From: Oleispira sp963851095
GTDB taxonomy: Bacteria > Pseudomonadota > Gammaproteobacteria > Pseudomonadales > Oceanobacteraceae
NCBI GenBank assembly: GCA_963851095.1
Contig: CAWKOX010000010.1
Span: 310,001-374,000 of the forward strand
Direction of reading: 5' to 3'
Length of the DNA: 64,000 nucleotides
Shown: piece after piece, positions 1 to 9,699 of the stretch
Layout: the number at the start of each line of letters is the position of its first letter
How positions within the stretch are numbered: the first letter of the stretch is position 1
Position numbers and translations under genes: made by a program
The notes under the pieces: generated by a model
What the model was told of the DNA's origin: nothing
The model's database searches: none
What the model saw: only the letters and a program-made list of their open reading frames with translations

Positions 1-40
1 CAAGCGATTAATACTGGGTTAAAGGGCACTGAGAATAACT

Positions 41-1183
41 ATGTACAAAATAGATAAAAGCAGTAACCGAATTTCACGCTTAGAAGTTAAACGCTTTACT
101 GAATTGGGTTTTACCGAAAGAAACCATCTACAAGAGTGGTTAGCCAATGAACCCGAAGCCTTGGGTGAAGAGTTGCTCATCATTCAAAAAGAATTTGATG
201 GTTTTGACGATACGCGTGAACGCTTAGATCTATTAGCTTTGGATAAAGACGGCTGCTTGGTGGTGATCGAAAACAAACTGGACGATACAGGCCGTGATGT
301 TGTGTGGCAGGCACTTAAATACGCTTCGTATTGCTCTAGCTTAACTAAATTGCAAATTGTAGAAATTTATCAGGCTTACCTAAACCGTTATTGCAGCGGT
401 GGCGATGCCAAAGCACTGATTTGTGATTTTTTAGATATGCCAGACCTAGGGGAAGTTGTGCTAAACCCCGGTAATCGACAACGCCTGTTGTTTGTAGCGG
501 CCAACTTTCGCAAAGAAGTCACCAGTACAGCGCTTTGGTTATTAGGCCATGGCATTCAACTGCAATGCTTTAAAGCGACCCCTTTTGCCATGGGTGAGGA
601 TTTATTTTTAAACCTTGATCAGATTATTCCAACCCCAGAAGTAAAAGAATTAATGATTGGCATTACCGCCAAAGAAGCAGAAGAAAAAAGCACCGAGTTT
701 GAATTAAAAAACAGACATAAAATTCGCTTGGCTTTTTGGGAGCAAGCACTAGACGCTTTTAAGAATAGCGACTGTGATTTATTTAATAATATTAATGGCT
801 CAAAAGATCATTGGTTAAGTGCTGGATCGGGAGTGCGCTCGTGCCCATTTTCTTTGATTTTTGGCAGTAAAGAAGCCCGTGTTGAATTTAGTATGTCTCG
901 CGCTTTAACCGAAGAAAATAAATTTATGTTTGATGCGCTATTCAGTCAAAAGAACGATATTGAAGCGTTATATGGCGAGCCTCTTGAGTGGCTAAGATTG
1001 GATGCTAAAAAAGCATCGCGCATTCAACTTTCAAAACCGATTGATGGCTACGACAAAGACAACTGGCCAGAAATTATCAATTGGATGGTCGACAATATGA
1101 GCAGCTTAGAAGCAGCGCTTAAAACGAAATTGATAGCGCTAAATAAACAACTCAAGCAAGGTGTAGTTAATGATGCGTTGTAA
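41..1183 (+). CDS. PD-(D/E)XK nuclease-like protein with DUF4268 domain
   Basis: The N-terminal half resembles the NucS/PD-(D/E)XK nuclease fold: Asp63 in RLDLLALD, then Glu77-x-Lys79 in VVIENK, then a Gln/Tyr helix at about residues 90-97 (QALKYASY). The C-terminal part, about residues 230-370, looks like DUF4268, including WLSAGSG and the ending PEIINWMVDNM. The family is known as a companion gene in type I restriction loci and is presumed to act on DNA, but its substrate is not established. Here it lies upstream of hsdR in the same direction, supporting a role in the same defence locus. ATG 41 is chosen because the conserved N-terminus starts soon after it. The gene before it (probably hsdS or hsdM) is outside the window. 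The fold call is fairly sure; the activity is inference. Confidence 0.78.
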   Translation: MYKIDKSSNRISRLEVKRFTELGFTERNHLQEWLANEPEALGEELLIIQKEFDGFDDTRERLDLLALDKDGCLVVIENKLDDTGRDVVWQALKYASYCSSLTKLQIVEIYQAYLNRYCSGGDAKALICDFLDMPDLGEVVLNPGNRQRLLFVAANFRKEVTSTALWLLGHGIQLQCFKATPFAMGEDLFLNLDQIIPTPEVKELMIGITAKEAEEKSTEFELKNRHKIRLAFWEQALDAFKNSDCDLFNNINGSKDHWLSAGSGVRSCPFSLIFGSKEARVEFSMSRALTEENKFMFDALFSQKNDIEALYGEPLEWLRLDAKKASRIQLSKPIDGYDKDNWPEIINWMVDNMSSLEAALKTKLIALNKQLKQGVVNDAL

Positions 1184-1267
1184 AAATAGAAACACTATTG
1201 CTTATAAATGCTACTACTTTAACGTAACTTTCAAATAATTAGATATTGCTTTAAAAGGTCAAGGGAC

Positions 1268-1503
1268 ATGACAAACCGCACATGCATTTCAGAACAAATC
1301 GTTAACTTAGAGCAGTTAGCAGAAGGGGTTATTAACCTAGATATCTTAAAAAGGAATCGGCTATTGCGAGTGTTGGATTATACCTTGGGGTCGTATTAAG
1401 AATGCTCCAATTATCCGAAAATAAGCGAGAGCCTATTCTACTGGATATTATTGAATACTCAGCGAGTCAATATAATCCGAAAGATAAGCTACTTGTAGAA
1501 TAA
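1268..1503 (+). pseudogene. Small hypothetical reading frame, apparently broken by a frameshift
   Basis: ATG 1268 opens a 43-codon frame ending at TAA 1397. Another frame then runs without a stop to TAA 1501 and reads like real protein (IASVGLYLGVVLRMLQLSEN and onward). Joining them near the A-run TTAAAAAGG at about 1350-1358 would give one protein of roughly 77 residues. I do not recognise the family. It sits between the DUF4268 gene and the coiled-coil gene in the restriction locus, so it may be a decayed accessory gene. A chance pair of short frames is the alternative. Confidence 0.35.
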
Positions 1504-1525
1504 AAACGTTTATGAGGAACATAAA

Positions 1526-2992
1526 ATGAGTCGTTGGCAAATACAGTATGACAATCACCATTTTCATAAAATATGGATTCAAATTGTTAACTCTGTTGAA
1601 AAAATGGATAAAGATTTTCAGTTTCAAGGTGACGATTTAGTAGAATTCGCGCGCGTAAAGAAAGTTGTTACATATATTCAAAGTTTAATGGACTCTTGTG
1701 ATAAGCAATTAGTACCACCAGATGTGTGGTCAAGTTTTCAAAACCATTGCCCGCACTGCCTTGATGCATTGAATAGATATAGTGCGAATAAAGATAGTGC
1801 TTATTTGATTCAGGCAAACGATTATTTAACTACGCTTATTACTTACTTAAAGCCTTATGTTGTAGATGGGAGGAGTGCGGCAAGAGCATCGACTATTGCA
1901 CAGAAAGAGTATCAAGAAGTTGTTAATAATCACATAAATTCTATCCAAAAACGCAATGATAAATTAATTAAAGATTTGAATGAAAAAGAAATAAAGATAA
2001 ATAATGTTTTTAGTCATATTGAATCGTTAAATAGTAATGTAAAAAAATTAGAAAGGGAGTTGTTTGTTGATACGCCAGAAATTAAATCATTTAAGACAAA
2101 GAACAAAGAGTTAAGTGCTGAAATTGAAAATAACCTGAAAACTATTTCAGCATTTAGTGAAAAAGTCTTCGCTGAAGAGACTGGTATAAAAGATCAATTA
2201 CAATCTTTAATTGCAGAAAGTGAAAGTTCCACAAAAAAAATAATTGAGTATCTTGATGATACTGAAAGAGAAACTAAAGAATTAAAGGTATTTTATTCTG
2301 ATATTTTTGGTAATAAAAGTGAAGAGGGAGAGGTGAGGGCAAGCCTAAAGGAAGAAATAGAGTTGCGTAGAGAATCATTGGTGCAATTTGCCAATGCTCA
2401 AGATAAGAAATATAAAGCATTATTGGATGAGATCGAGTCATTAATACCAGGTGCTACAACTGCAGGTTTAGCAACGGCATATAGTGATTTAAAAGTTGTA
2501 GCAGGTAAAGCTGTAGTTAACTACAGTCGCTTGTTCTATGGTGCGATATTTTTGTTATTCACTATATCTTTTGGTTTCATTACTAAAGACTTCAGCTTAG
2601 CAAGCTTAAGTATCAACTTACTAGATCCTACAGATTGGATGGATAGTTTAAAGCAATCTTTACAGCGAATTCCTATTATAATTCCGATTGTCTGGTTTGC
2701 TGTATTTGTTTCCAAGAGAAGAAGTGAGCAACATAGATTACAACAAGAATACTCTCACAAAGAAGCTATAGCAAAATCTTATCACGCTTTCAAACAGCAA
2801 ATAGATGCACTGGGCGAGAATGAAAAGCATAAAGAGTTAATGCTTAAATTGCTTGATTCAGCCATTGAATCAATTGCTTTCAATGCTTCCGATACATTGG
2901 ATAAAAAGCATGGGGATAATACTCCTGTGCTTTCGGTTCTTGAAAAACTAACGGATTCTATCAATCAAACTGTTAAGACAACTAAAGGCTAG
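1526..2992 (+). CDS. Coiled-coil membrane protein, possible defence-module partner
   Basis: Protein of 488 residues. An alpha-helical N-terminus is followed by a long charged coiled-coil-like region (about 125-310, rich in Lys, Glu and Asn). Two hydrophobic segments follow, about 335-353 and 381-397, and a basic helical tail begins SKRRSEQHRLQQEYSHKEA. The tail motif, including TLDKKHGD, is one I associate with membrane proteins of restriction and abortive-infection loci, but I cannot name a family. It has no visible catalytic motif. The stop at 2990-2992 is one base before the next ATG, so the two genes are almost certainly co-translated. Base composition is visibly more AT-rich than hsdR, consistent with separate acquisition. 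GAGGAAC precedes ATG 1526. A scaffold or membrane-anchor role is inference. Confidence 0.7.
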   Translation: MSRWQIQYDNHHFHKIWIQIVNSVEKMDKDFQFQGDDLVEFARVKKVVTYIQSLMDSCDKQLVPPDVWSSFQNHCPHCLDALNRYSANKDSAYLIQANDYLTTLITYLKPYVVDGRSAARASTIAQKEYQEVVNNHINSIQKRNDKLIKDLNEKEIKINNVFSHIESLNSNVKKLERELFVDTPEIKSFKTKNKELSAEIENNLKTISAFSEKVFAEETGIKDQLQSLIAESESSTKKIIEYLDDTERETKELKVFYSDIFGNKSEEGEVRASLKEEIELRRESLVQFANAQDKKYKALLDEIESLIPGATTAGLATAYSDLKVVAGKAVVNYSRLFYGAIFLLFTISFGFITKDFSLASLSINLLDPTDWMDSLKQSLQRIPIIIPIVWFAVFVSKRRSEQHRLQQEYSHKEAIAKSYHAFKQQIDALGENEKHKELMLKLLDSAIESIAFNASDTLDKKHGDNTPVLSVLEKLTDSINQTVKTTKG

Positions 2993-2993
2993 T

Positions 2994-5054
2994 ATGGCAA
3001 ATATACTTCAATGGAATGACATTAAAGACGATTACCACCAAGGCAGTCTTCTTCTTGGAAATGGAGCAAGTATCGCTGTAGATAACTGTTTTAACTACTC
3101 CTCCTTATATGAAAAAGCTATAGAATTAGGGCATCTTACTGGAAAAGTTCAAGCGGTATTTGATAAGTTTAAGGTAGATGATTTTGAGCTAGTCTTGCGC
3201 AGATTGTGGCAAGCAAAATTGGTTAATGAGGCTTTGAAATTGCCACGTGGCGAAGTAGAGGTAGCCTACGAAAATGTGCGAAAAGCATTAATTTCTACAG
3301 TAAGGGATACTCATGTCACCTATGACGATACCCTTGATCATCTACCACATATATATAAATTTATGCAGAAATTTGATTCTGTAATATCTCTAAATTATGA
3401 CCTGATCGTTTATTGGGCAGCGCAGTATGGTAATCGTGATCTCGGCAGTTGGTTCAAGGATTGCTTTAATGGCGCCAAATTTAACGACGACTGGGAGATG
3501 TATACTGAACCATATGGGGCCGCTGGTGTTACTGTTTATTTTTACCCTCATGGTAACCTGGTTCTAAGACGACATGGTTTTTCTGGTGCTCGAAAAATAC
3601 AGGCAGGCAGAAATGAAAATCTTTTAGAGTCCATTCTCTTAAAGTGGGAAACAGAAGGCTTAGCACCTGCTTTTGTGTGTGAAGGAACTGAAGATAATAA
3701 GCGTGATGCGATTTCTAGTTGTAGGTACTTTGAACAAGTCTTTTATGAAGTAATTCCTTCTCTTGATGAAATTCTAGTGATTTATGGGTGGGGCTTTGGT
3801 AATCAGGATGATCATATAATTGAGCAGATATCCAAATCAAGGGTAAGAAAAATTGCTGTGTCTATATATGGTGATGATATGGTTCTTTGTGGAATTATTG
3901 AACGTAAGTTAGCACCTTTAAAACTACTTGAACTTAAATTTTTTAATTCAAAAAGTGCGGGATGTTGGAATAACCCTGATGAGACTAAAAATGAAGAGGT
4001 TATTGGTGTGCAGGAACAATTAGTACGTCTTTCGCCAGGAGAAAAACTTGTGGTATTCAAAAGATATTTCGGCTATAGAAAATTGGATGTGATTATGGAA
4101 AAGATATTAAAAAATAGTACGCTTGATGAAAAAGATGTAGTGATTTTAAAACAAAAATCGATTTTTTCGAAATTAAAGTGGTGGTTTGCTTCGGTATTTG
4201 CTGTTGTTATGGTTTGGGCACCATTTCATGGCTATACAACTTTGTTATCAAAGCTTCAAAGTTATGGATTTGAAGGCGCTTCAATTGATCCTACTACTTA
4301 TGAATTATATCTCTATTTTTTAGAAGGTATGATAAAACCATTCGAAATGGGTGTGGCAATATTGAATACCTTCGGGGCTAATTTGATTAGCTTAGATATG
4401 TTGTTTTTCTCGTTTCTGGTTGGCTCTCTTGTATTATTCGTATCGTTTATACCTAATGCAAAAGTTATTGGAGGAACTGAAGGTTCTGGAACTAAGTCAA
4501 ATGGGTTATTAGATAGATTCTCTTTAATAGTGTCTAAAGCTTTTGAAAAAGCAAAAACCTCTAAGACTGAAAGAGCAATTTTATTTATAAAAGGTGCTTG
4601 TATTGGACCAGTTGTTATTGGGCTATGGAATCTATTACTTCTATTAGTACTTTTACTGTTTGCATCTTTTCTTATGATATCAATATCTGGTATGTATTTC
4701 GCGGATAAATATACATTAGAGAATCATCTATATGTGGACCCTGAAGTATGGGTTGTTGTGAATGACGATACTGTCAAAGAATTAGACAAAATTTTCCCAG
4801 TAACAAAATACAAGTACTCTTATTCTTGCGTAAGAATGAATGATTCTATGGTGAAGGCTAGAAGAATATACTCAGATAAAAATAGTTCTTTCTATATTAA
4901 TGAAAGTGGTTCTTATCAAGTAAATAGTAAAGGTAATGTAATTTTCTTTCGGCCATTAGAAACAAGCCCTAGTTTGGAGTTTTCAGATATTTCAGAAAAA
5001 TGTGACCTAGAATTTTCTAAGAAGAATAATGCAATATCAAAGGTTGATAAGTAG
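2994..5054 (+). CDS. SIR2-like DUF4917 protein with C-terminal membrane domain
   Basis: Residues 1 to about 330 match the DUF4917 (SIR2-like) pattern: GNGAS at 22-26 (nucleotide-binding Gly loop), SLNYD at 132-136, YPHGN at 184-188 (the HG position of SIR2 enzymes) and GWGFGNQDDHI at 265-275 (the GxSxxDxxI position). In SIR2-family defence proteins such domains bind or hydrolyse NAD+. Family members I know are mostly about 330 residues. This one is 686 residues and adds hydrophobic segments near 394-416, 465-485 and 537-565, plus a C-terminal domain of about 120 residues. Gaps are 1 base to the gene before and 3 bases to hsdR, so it is embedded in the restriction operon. NAD+ depletion or a membrane effector activity is inference; the SIR2-like fold is the firmer part. 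Confidence 0.75.
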   Translation: MANILQWNDIKDDYHQGSLLLGNGASIAVDNCFNYSSLYEKAIELGHLTGKVQAVFDKFKVDDFELVLRRLWQAKLVNEALKLPRGEVEVAYENVRKALISTVRDTHVTYDDTLDHLPHIYKFMQKFDSVISLNYDLIVYWAAQYGNRDLGSWFKDCFNGAKFNDDWEMYTEPYGAAGVTVYFYPHGNLVLRRHGFSGARKIQAGRNENLLESILLKWETEGLAPAFVCEGTEDNKRDAISSCRYFEQVFYEVIPSLDEILVIYGWGFGNQDDHIIEQISKSRVRKIAVSIYGDDMVLCGIIERKLAPLKLLELKFFNSKSAGCWNNPDETKNEEVIGVQEQLVRLSPGEKLVVFKRYFGYRKLDVIMEKILKNSTLDEKDVVILKQKSIFSKLKWWFASVFAVVMVWAPFHGYTTLLSKLQSYGFEGASIDPTTYELYLYFLEGMIKPFEMGVAILNTFGANLISLDMLFFSFLVGSLVLFVSFIPNAKVIGGTEGSGTKSNGLLDRFSLIVSKAFEKAKTSKTERAILFIKGACIGPVVIGLWNLLLLLVLLLFASFLMISISGMYFADKYTLENHLYVDPEVWVVVNDDTVKELDKIFPVTKYKYSYSCVRMNDSMVKARRIYSDKNSSFYINESGSYQVNSKGNVIFFRPLETSPSLEFSDISEKCDLEFSKKNNAISKVDK

Positions 5055-5057
5055 TTT

Positions 5058-8000
5058 ATGATCACGGAAGACCAATTAGAACAGCTTTGCCTTAGCTGGT
5101 TTGAAGAAACAGGCTATGAAGTAGTTTGCGGTTATGACATAGCGCCGGGTGAAGCGAATGCAGAGCGCAGCGATTATCGACAGGTTACGCTTCAAGGCCG
5201 TTTGCTACAGCAATTGCAATTAATTAACCCAGATATTCCAGCTGCAACGTTAGAGCAAGTCGCTTTGCAGGTGGCTATGCCAGAAACCCCTGTATTAATG
5301 ATGAATAACAAGTTGTTTCATCAGCAATTATTGCAGGGTATTAAAGTTGAATATAAAGACAAAACAGGTGAGGCGATCACCGATTATGTTCAGCTGATGG
5401 ATTTCTCTAATGTCGCTAATAATCAGTTTTTAGTGGTCAACCAATTTACCATTATGGGCAGTAAAGGCTCTAGTAATGTTAGGCGTAGACCCGATGTGAT
5501 TGTGTTTATTAATGGCCTACCGTTGGCTGTTTTAGAACTAAAAAATCCTGCCGATCAAAATGCCGATATCTGGCAAGCCTACCAACAGCTGCAAACGTAT
5601 AAAGACGAAATCCCCGACCTGTTTATGTTTAACGAAGCCTTGGTCGTGAGTGATGGTTTGGATGCGCGAGTGGGTTCGTTAACCGCCAATAAAGAACGCT
5701 TTATGCCTTGGCGTGTGGTAGCAAACGAACACGATAAACCACTGTTTGAGTATTTTTTAGAAACTATGGTTAAGGGCTTTTTTAAGCCCGATTTATTTTT
5801 AGATTACATTCGTCACTTTATATTGTTTGAGCAAGATGGCGGCTCATCTGAAGGGAGCACAATTAAGAAGATCGCAGGTTATCATCAGTTTCATGCTGTG
5901 CGTGAAGCCGTTCGAGCAACAGTGATTGCCGCGCAACAACCAGAGCACAATACTCAGGCAGAACCGAGAGCTAACTACGCAAATAAAGTCGTTGCGGGTT
6001 CGGGTAAGGCTGGGGTGGTTTGGCATACGCAGGGCAGTGGTAAGTCTATTTCGATGGTGTGTTACGCGGGTAAATTGCTGGCTCAGCCAGAAATGAACAA
6101 CCCGACCATCGTGGTGGTAACGGATCGAAATGATTTAGATGGCCAGCTTTATAATACCTTTGGTATGGCCGCAGAAACGTTAAAACAAACCCCAGTGCAG
6201 GCCGAAGATCGCGATGATTTACGCGAGATTTTAGCGTCGCGCCAGTCGGGCGGTATTATTTTTACGACGGTACAAAAGTTTGCTTTGTTGAGCCGATGAA
6301 GAGACCAGTCATCCTGTATTAAGCACTCGCCATAATATTGTGGTGGTCAGCGATGAAGCTCACCGTAGCCAATATGGTGATAAAGCCAAGCTTGTCGAAG
6401 TTAAATACCAGAAGGGAACGTTATCGGTAAAGTACACCTTTGGTTATTCAAAGCACATGCGTGATGCGTTACCCGAGGCTTCTTTTATTGGTTTTACCGG
6501 TACACCAATTGATTCTGCCGATAAAGATACTCGCGCCGTGTTTGGTGACTACGTTTCTATTTATGATATTCAAGATGCGGTTGACGATGGCGCGACGGTG
6601 CCGATTTATTACGAATCGCGTTTGGCTAAGTTGGATATTAATCAGGCTGATATCGAAGTTTTAAATGATGAAGTAGAAGACATCATTGAGGATGAAGAGG
6701 ATCGAGATAAAGAAAATACCAAGTCTAAGTGGGCTGCGTTAGAGAAGCTGGTCGGCAGTGGCCCACGCATGGCGTTGGTGGGTAAAGATTTGGTTCAGCA
6801 TTTTGAAAATCGAATCAGCACTATGCCAGGCAAGGGCATGATTGTGTGTATGAGTCGTGAGATTTGTGTCGACATGTACGATGCAATTGTGGCGATTAAG
6901 CCTGAATGGCACGACCTTGATCCGACGAAAGGCGCGATTAAAATCGTGATGACAGGTTCGGCATCCGACAAAGCTAAGCTGCAACCGCATATTCATAATA
7001 AAGAAACTAAAAAACTGTTTGAAAAGCGTTTTAAAGACGTTAACGACCCGCTGCAATTAGTGATTGTGCGCGATATGTGGCTCACCGGTTTTGATGCGCC
7101 TAATTGCCATACTATGTACATCGACAAGCCGATGAAAGGCCATAACTTGATGCAGGCGATTGCACGCGTTAACCGAGTATTCAAAGACAAACCCGGCGGT
7201 TTGGTGGTTGATTACATTGGTATTGCCAACGAGTTGAAGGATGCCTTAAAAACCTATACCAATTCTCAAGGTAAGGGTAAGCCAACCATTGATACGCGTG
7301 AAGCCTTTGCGGTTTTATTAGAAAATTTAGAAAAGCTGCATGGCATGATGCACGGTTGTGATTACAGCAGCTATGAAACCAATGCTTTGCAGTTATTACC
7401 CCGAGTAATGAACCATATATTGTCGTTAGAAGGTGCTAGCGGTTTAGATGGAAAGACGGAGTTAGACGGCAAGAAGCGTTTCTTAGATATTATGGCGAGT
7501 ATTCGAGCGTCGTTTACCTTGTGTGGCACCTTGGATGAAGCTCAGGCTTATTCAAAAGAGATCGCGTTTTTTGGTGCGGTTAAAAATGCGATTGCTAAGT
7601 TCACTACGATTGATAAACGTCGATCGGATGAAGATAAGAATACGGCTTTAAAGCAGATTATCGACAATGCGATTATTGCGGAAGGCGTTGATGATATTTT
7701 CAGCTTGGTGGGTTTAGAGAAACCCAATATTGGTTTGTTATCGCCTGAGTTTTTGGAAGATGTCGCTAATCTTGAAGAGAAAAATCTAGCGGTCGATTTG
7801 TTAGAGAAGCTGTTGCGCGACGAAGTAAAAGCAAGAATGAAAACCGATGTGGTATCGGAAAAGAAATATTCTGACCGCATTATGGAAACCCTGCGTAAAT
7901 ATCATAATCGTTCGATTGAAACGGCTCAGGTCATCGAAGAGATGATTAAGATGGCCAAAGATATGGCCAGTGATGCCGAGCTTGCTGAAAAGTCGGGTTT

Positions 8001-8283
8001 GAATCCGGATGAAATTGCTTTTTATCGCGCCTTGATTCAAAACGAGTCAGCGGTGAAAGAGTTGGGTGATAGTAATTTAAGAGCATTAGCTGTTTTTGTG
8101 ACGGAGCAGTTAAAGAAATCGACAACGGTTGATTGGCAAGTGCGCGATAGTGTTAGGGCGAAATTAAGAAACTTGATTCGACGTGCGTTAAGAAAGTGGA
8201 AATATCCACCCGATGGTTCGGATGAAGCGATTGATTTGTGTTTGCAGCAGGCTGAGGCTTTGAGTCAGAGTTGGTCGAGTTAG
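5058..8283 (+). pseudogene. hsdR: Type I restriction enzyme R subunit HsdR, frameshifted
   Basis: Motor and nuclease subunit of a type I restriction-modification complex, which translocates DNA and cleaves it when sites are unmodified. The N-terminal PD-(D/E)XK nuclease is visible as RRPDVIVFINGLPLAVLELK (about residues 142-162). Helicase motifs follow: GVVWHTQGSGKS (Walker A, about 318), VVTDRNDLDGQL, SDEAHRSQYG (DEAH box) and FIGFTGTP. The frame breaks at 6293-6297: the first part ends at TGA 6297-6299. Removing one C from AGCCGAT restores LLSDEETSHPVLSTRHN and one protein of about 1074 residues, normal for HsdR. The second part could restart internally only without the nuclease and Walker A. 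So it is either a pseudogene, a phase-variable state, or an assembly error. Family assignment is certain; integrity is not. Confidence 0.93.
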
Positions 8284-8286
8284 TTG

Positions 8287-8303
8287 GGGTGGTTTAGTCA
8301 CCC
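8287..8303. terminator. Weak hairpin between convergent genes
   Basis: GGGTG at 8287-8291 pairs with CACCC at 8299-8303, directly after the hsdR stop. There is no clear U-tract, so terminator function is uncertain. Confidence 0.25.
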
Positions 8304-8317
8304 TGAAGGGCGACCCA

Positions 8318-8347
8318 CATTTGAGCGCTCTGCATTTGAGCGCTCTA
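8318..8347. repeat. Tandem 15-bp repeat, two copies
   Basis: Two head-to-tail copies of CATTTGAGCGCTCT(G/A), each with the palindrome GAGCGCTC, lie between the convergent hsdR and metallo-beta-lactamase-fold genes. Role unknown; possibly a slippage duplication. Confidence 0.6.
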
Positions 8348-8350
8348 TAC

Positions 8351-9535
8351 CTACGACCTTAAAGGTTCTCGTTCAAGCTTTAGGTACGAAGGAGGCGTTT
8401 CAAATTCCAGACTGGTGGCATCTAGTGCGTCTCGGTCGACGGTGATCTCTCCAAACTTAACTTCACCAAACGAAAGGGTGGGCGCTAGTGCGAAGGGCTG
8501 CCAGCGCGCGCTCAGTTCTGATGAGGGCATAATGTATGAGAAGCGTGAATCGTCTGGGTGTGGGTCTGCGATGGTTTTTTCGAGAACCATTGATATGTAT
8601 TGGTCTAAACGTAATTCTGGTTGTGCGCCGTTGGGTATAACGGCCATGTCATGTTCTTGGGCAAAGTCTGCTAGGCCATAAATTGTTGAGTGTTCAGGGT
8701 TGTAGTTGTCTACTGATATTCCGTTGTGGCTGCACACTAATAATCCATTTTCAGTATTGGCGACTAAAGACTGGCTGCCTTGTGTGTAGCCTGGGGTATG
8801 AATGAGCGCTAGGCTATCACCCAGTAAGATGCTGCTATGAAGTGGGATTATTTTATTAGGGTCAATGCCTTCTACGCCAAATGGGCAGTGCCATTTTCTT
8901 TGTATTGGCAGCAGGTCTTTTACGGTTTCCCATTCTTGGTGCATTACCAGTAGTTTTGCATTGGGGAAGTAGGCGGGCTTTTCGAAGCTGCCTAGCCATT
9001 TGCGTAAGTCTTGGGTATGAAGGTGGTCGTAGCAAATAAAGTCGATGTCTTCAGGTTTTAAACCAATGCGGCTGATAATCTCTTCGACGGTATTATGAAC
9101 AGGGGCAATGATGGGCTGAAGTAGGTCTTTCAATCTACCAAATGGGCGTCTCATATTTTGAAAATGGGGCGTTTCTACATTGCCGGTAATATCACAGGGC
9201 GAAAATAACAGTGTTTTGGTGCCTGCATCGGTATTGAATTGAATTACCATAAGGCGGGTAGTTTGGTACAAGTATGGGTTTAGCAGACTTGTTGCATTCC
9301 CAAATGCCGAGCGCACTAGGTAAGGAACCGAAATGAGATCGAAGGTTTCTAAATACTCAACCTGTTGGTTCACCATTTTAAAGTCTTCCACGAAGTGTTT
9401 TGCTTGAAACTGTACTTGTTTCAGGCGTTCTTGTGGTGAAAGGCTCTCGCGACTGTGGCTGAAATGACTGATCGGTCGAATTCCTAGCCTTTCTAATACC
9501 ATTTCATAGCTTAGATTCAAGGGACTACTACTCAT
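8351..9535 (-). CDS. Metallo-beta-lactamase-fold protein with degenerate metal site
   Basis: The layout is that of a metallo-beta-lactamase fold. YDHLHTQDLRKW occupies the position of the HxHxDH motif (His171, His173, then Gln175-Asp176 instead of Asp-His). HTPGYTQGS at 246 matches the HTPGHTxGS loop, and LVCSHNGIS at about 267-274 lies where a metal-bridging Asp is expected. Active members hydrolyse lactones, thioesters or phosphoesters. Here at least two ligands are changed, so it may bind one metal or none. The protein is 394 residues, with an N-terminal extension of about 100 residues. It is single and convergent with hsdR. The fold is well supported; substrate and activity are unknown. 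Confidence 0.7.
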   Translation of the reverse strand: MSSSPLNLSYEMVLERLGIRPISHFSHSRESLSPQERLKQVQFQAKHFVEDFKMVNQQVEYLETFDLISVPYLVRSAFGNATSLLNPYLYQTTRLMVIQFNTDAGTKTLLFSPCDITGNVETPHFQNMRRPFGRLKDLLQPIIAPVHNTVEEIISRIGLKPEDIDFICYDHLHTQDLRKWLGSFEKPAYFPNAKLLVMHQEWETVKDLLPIQRKWHCPFGVEGIDPNKIIPLHSSILLGDSLALIHTPGYTQGSQSLVANTENGLLVCSHNGISVDNYNPEHSTIYGLADFAQEHDMAVIPNGAQPELRLDQYISMVLEKTIADPHPDDSRFSYIMPSSELSARWQPFALAPTLSFGEVKFGEITVDRDALDATSLEFETPPSYLKLEREPLRS

Positions 9536-9699
9536 TTATTATTATTCTTTTTTTGTCAGACAAAAAGTACCGTAATTGCTGAAGGAGTTCAATGCTTAGT
9601 GTGAAAGTTTCGTAGGACAAGGCTGGCTTTTTCTTAGAGATCAATCACTTGTTGGAGTACACTACGGGCTTCAGGGGCATGTTTTAAAGGAGTTACACA

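Noticed and set aside
1..57. Frame open at the left edge ending at TAA 55
   Set aside because: Could be the end of an hsdS-like gene, but 18 codons are too few to identify.
6340..8283. Second part of hsdR as an independent helicase gene
   Set aside because: It lacks Walker A and the nuclease and reads directly on from the first part after a one-base correction.
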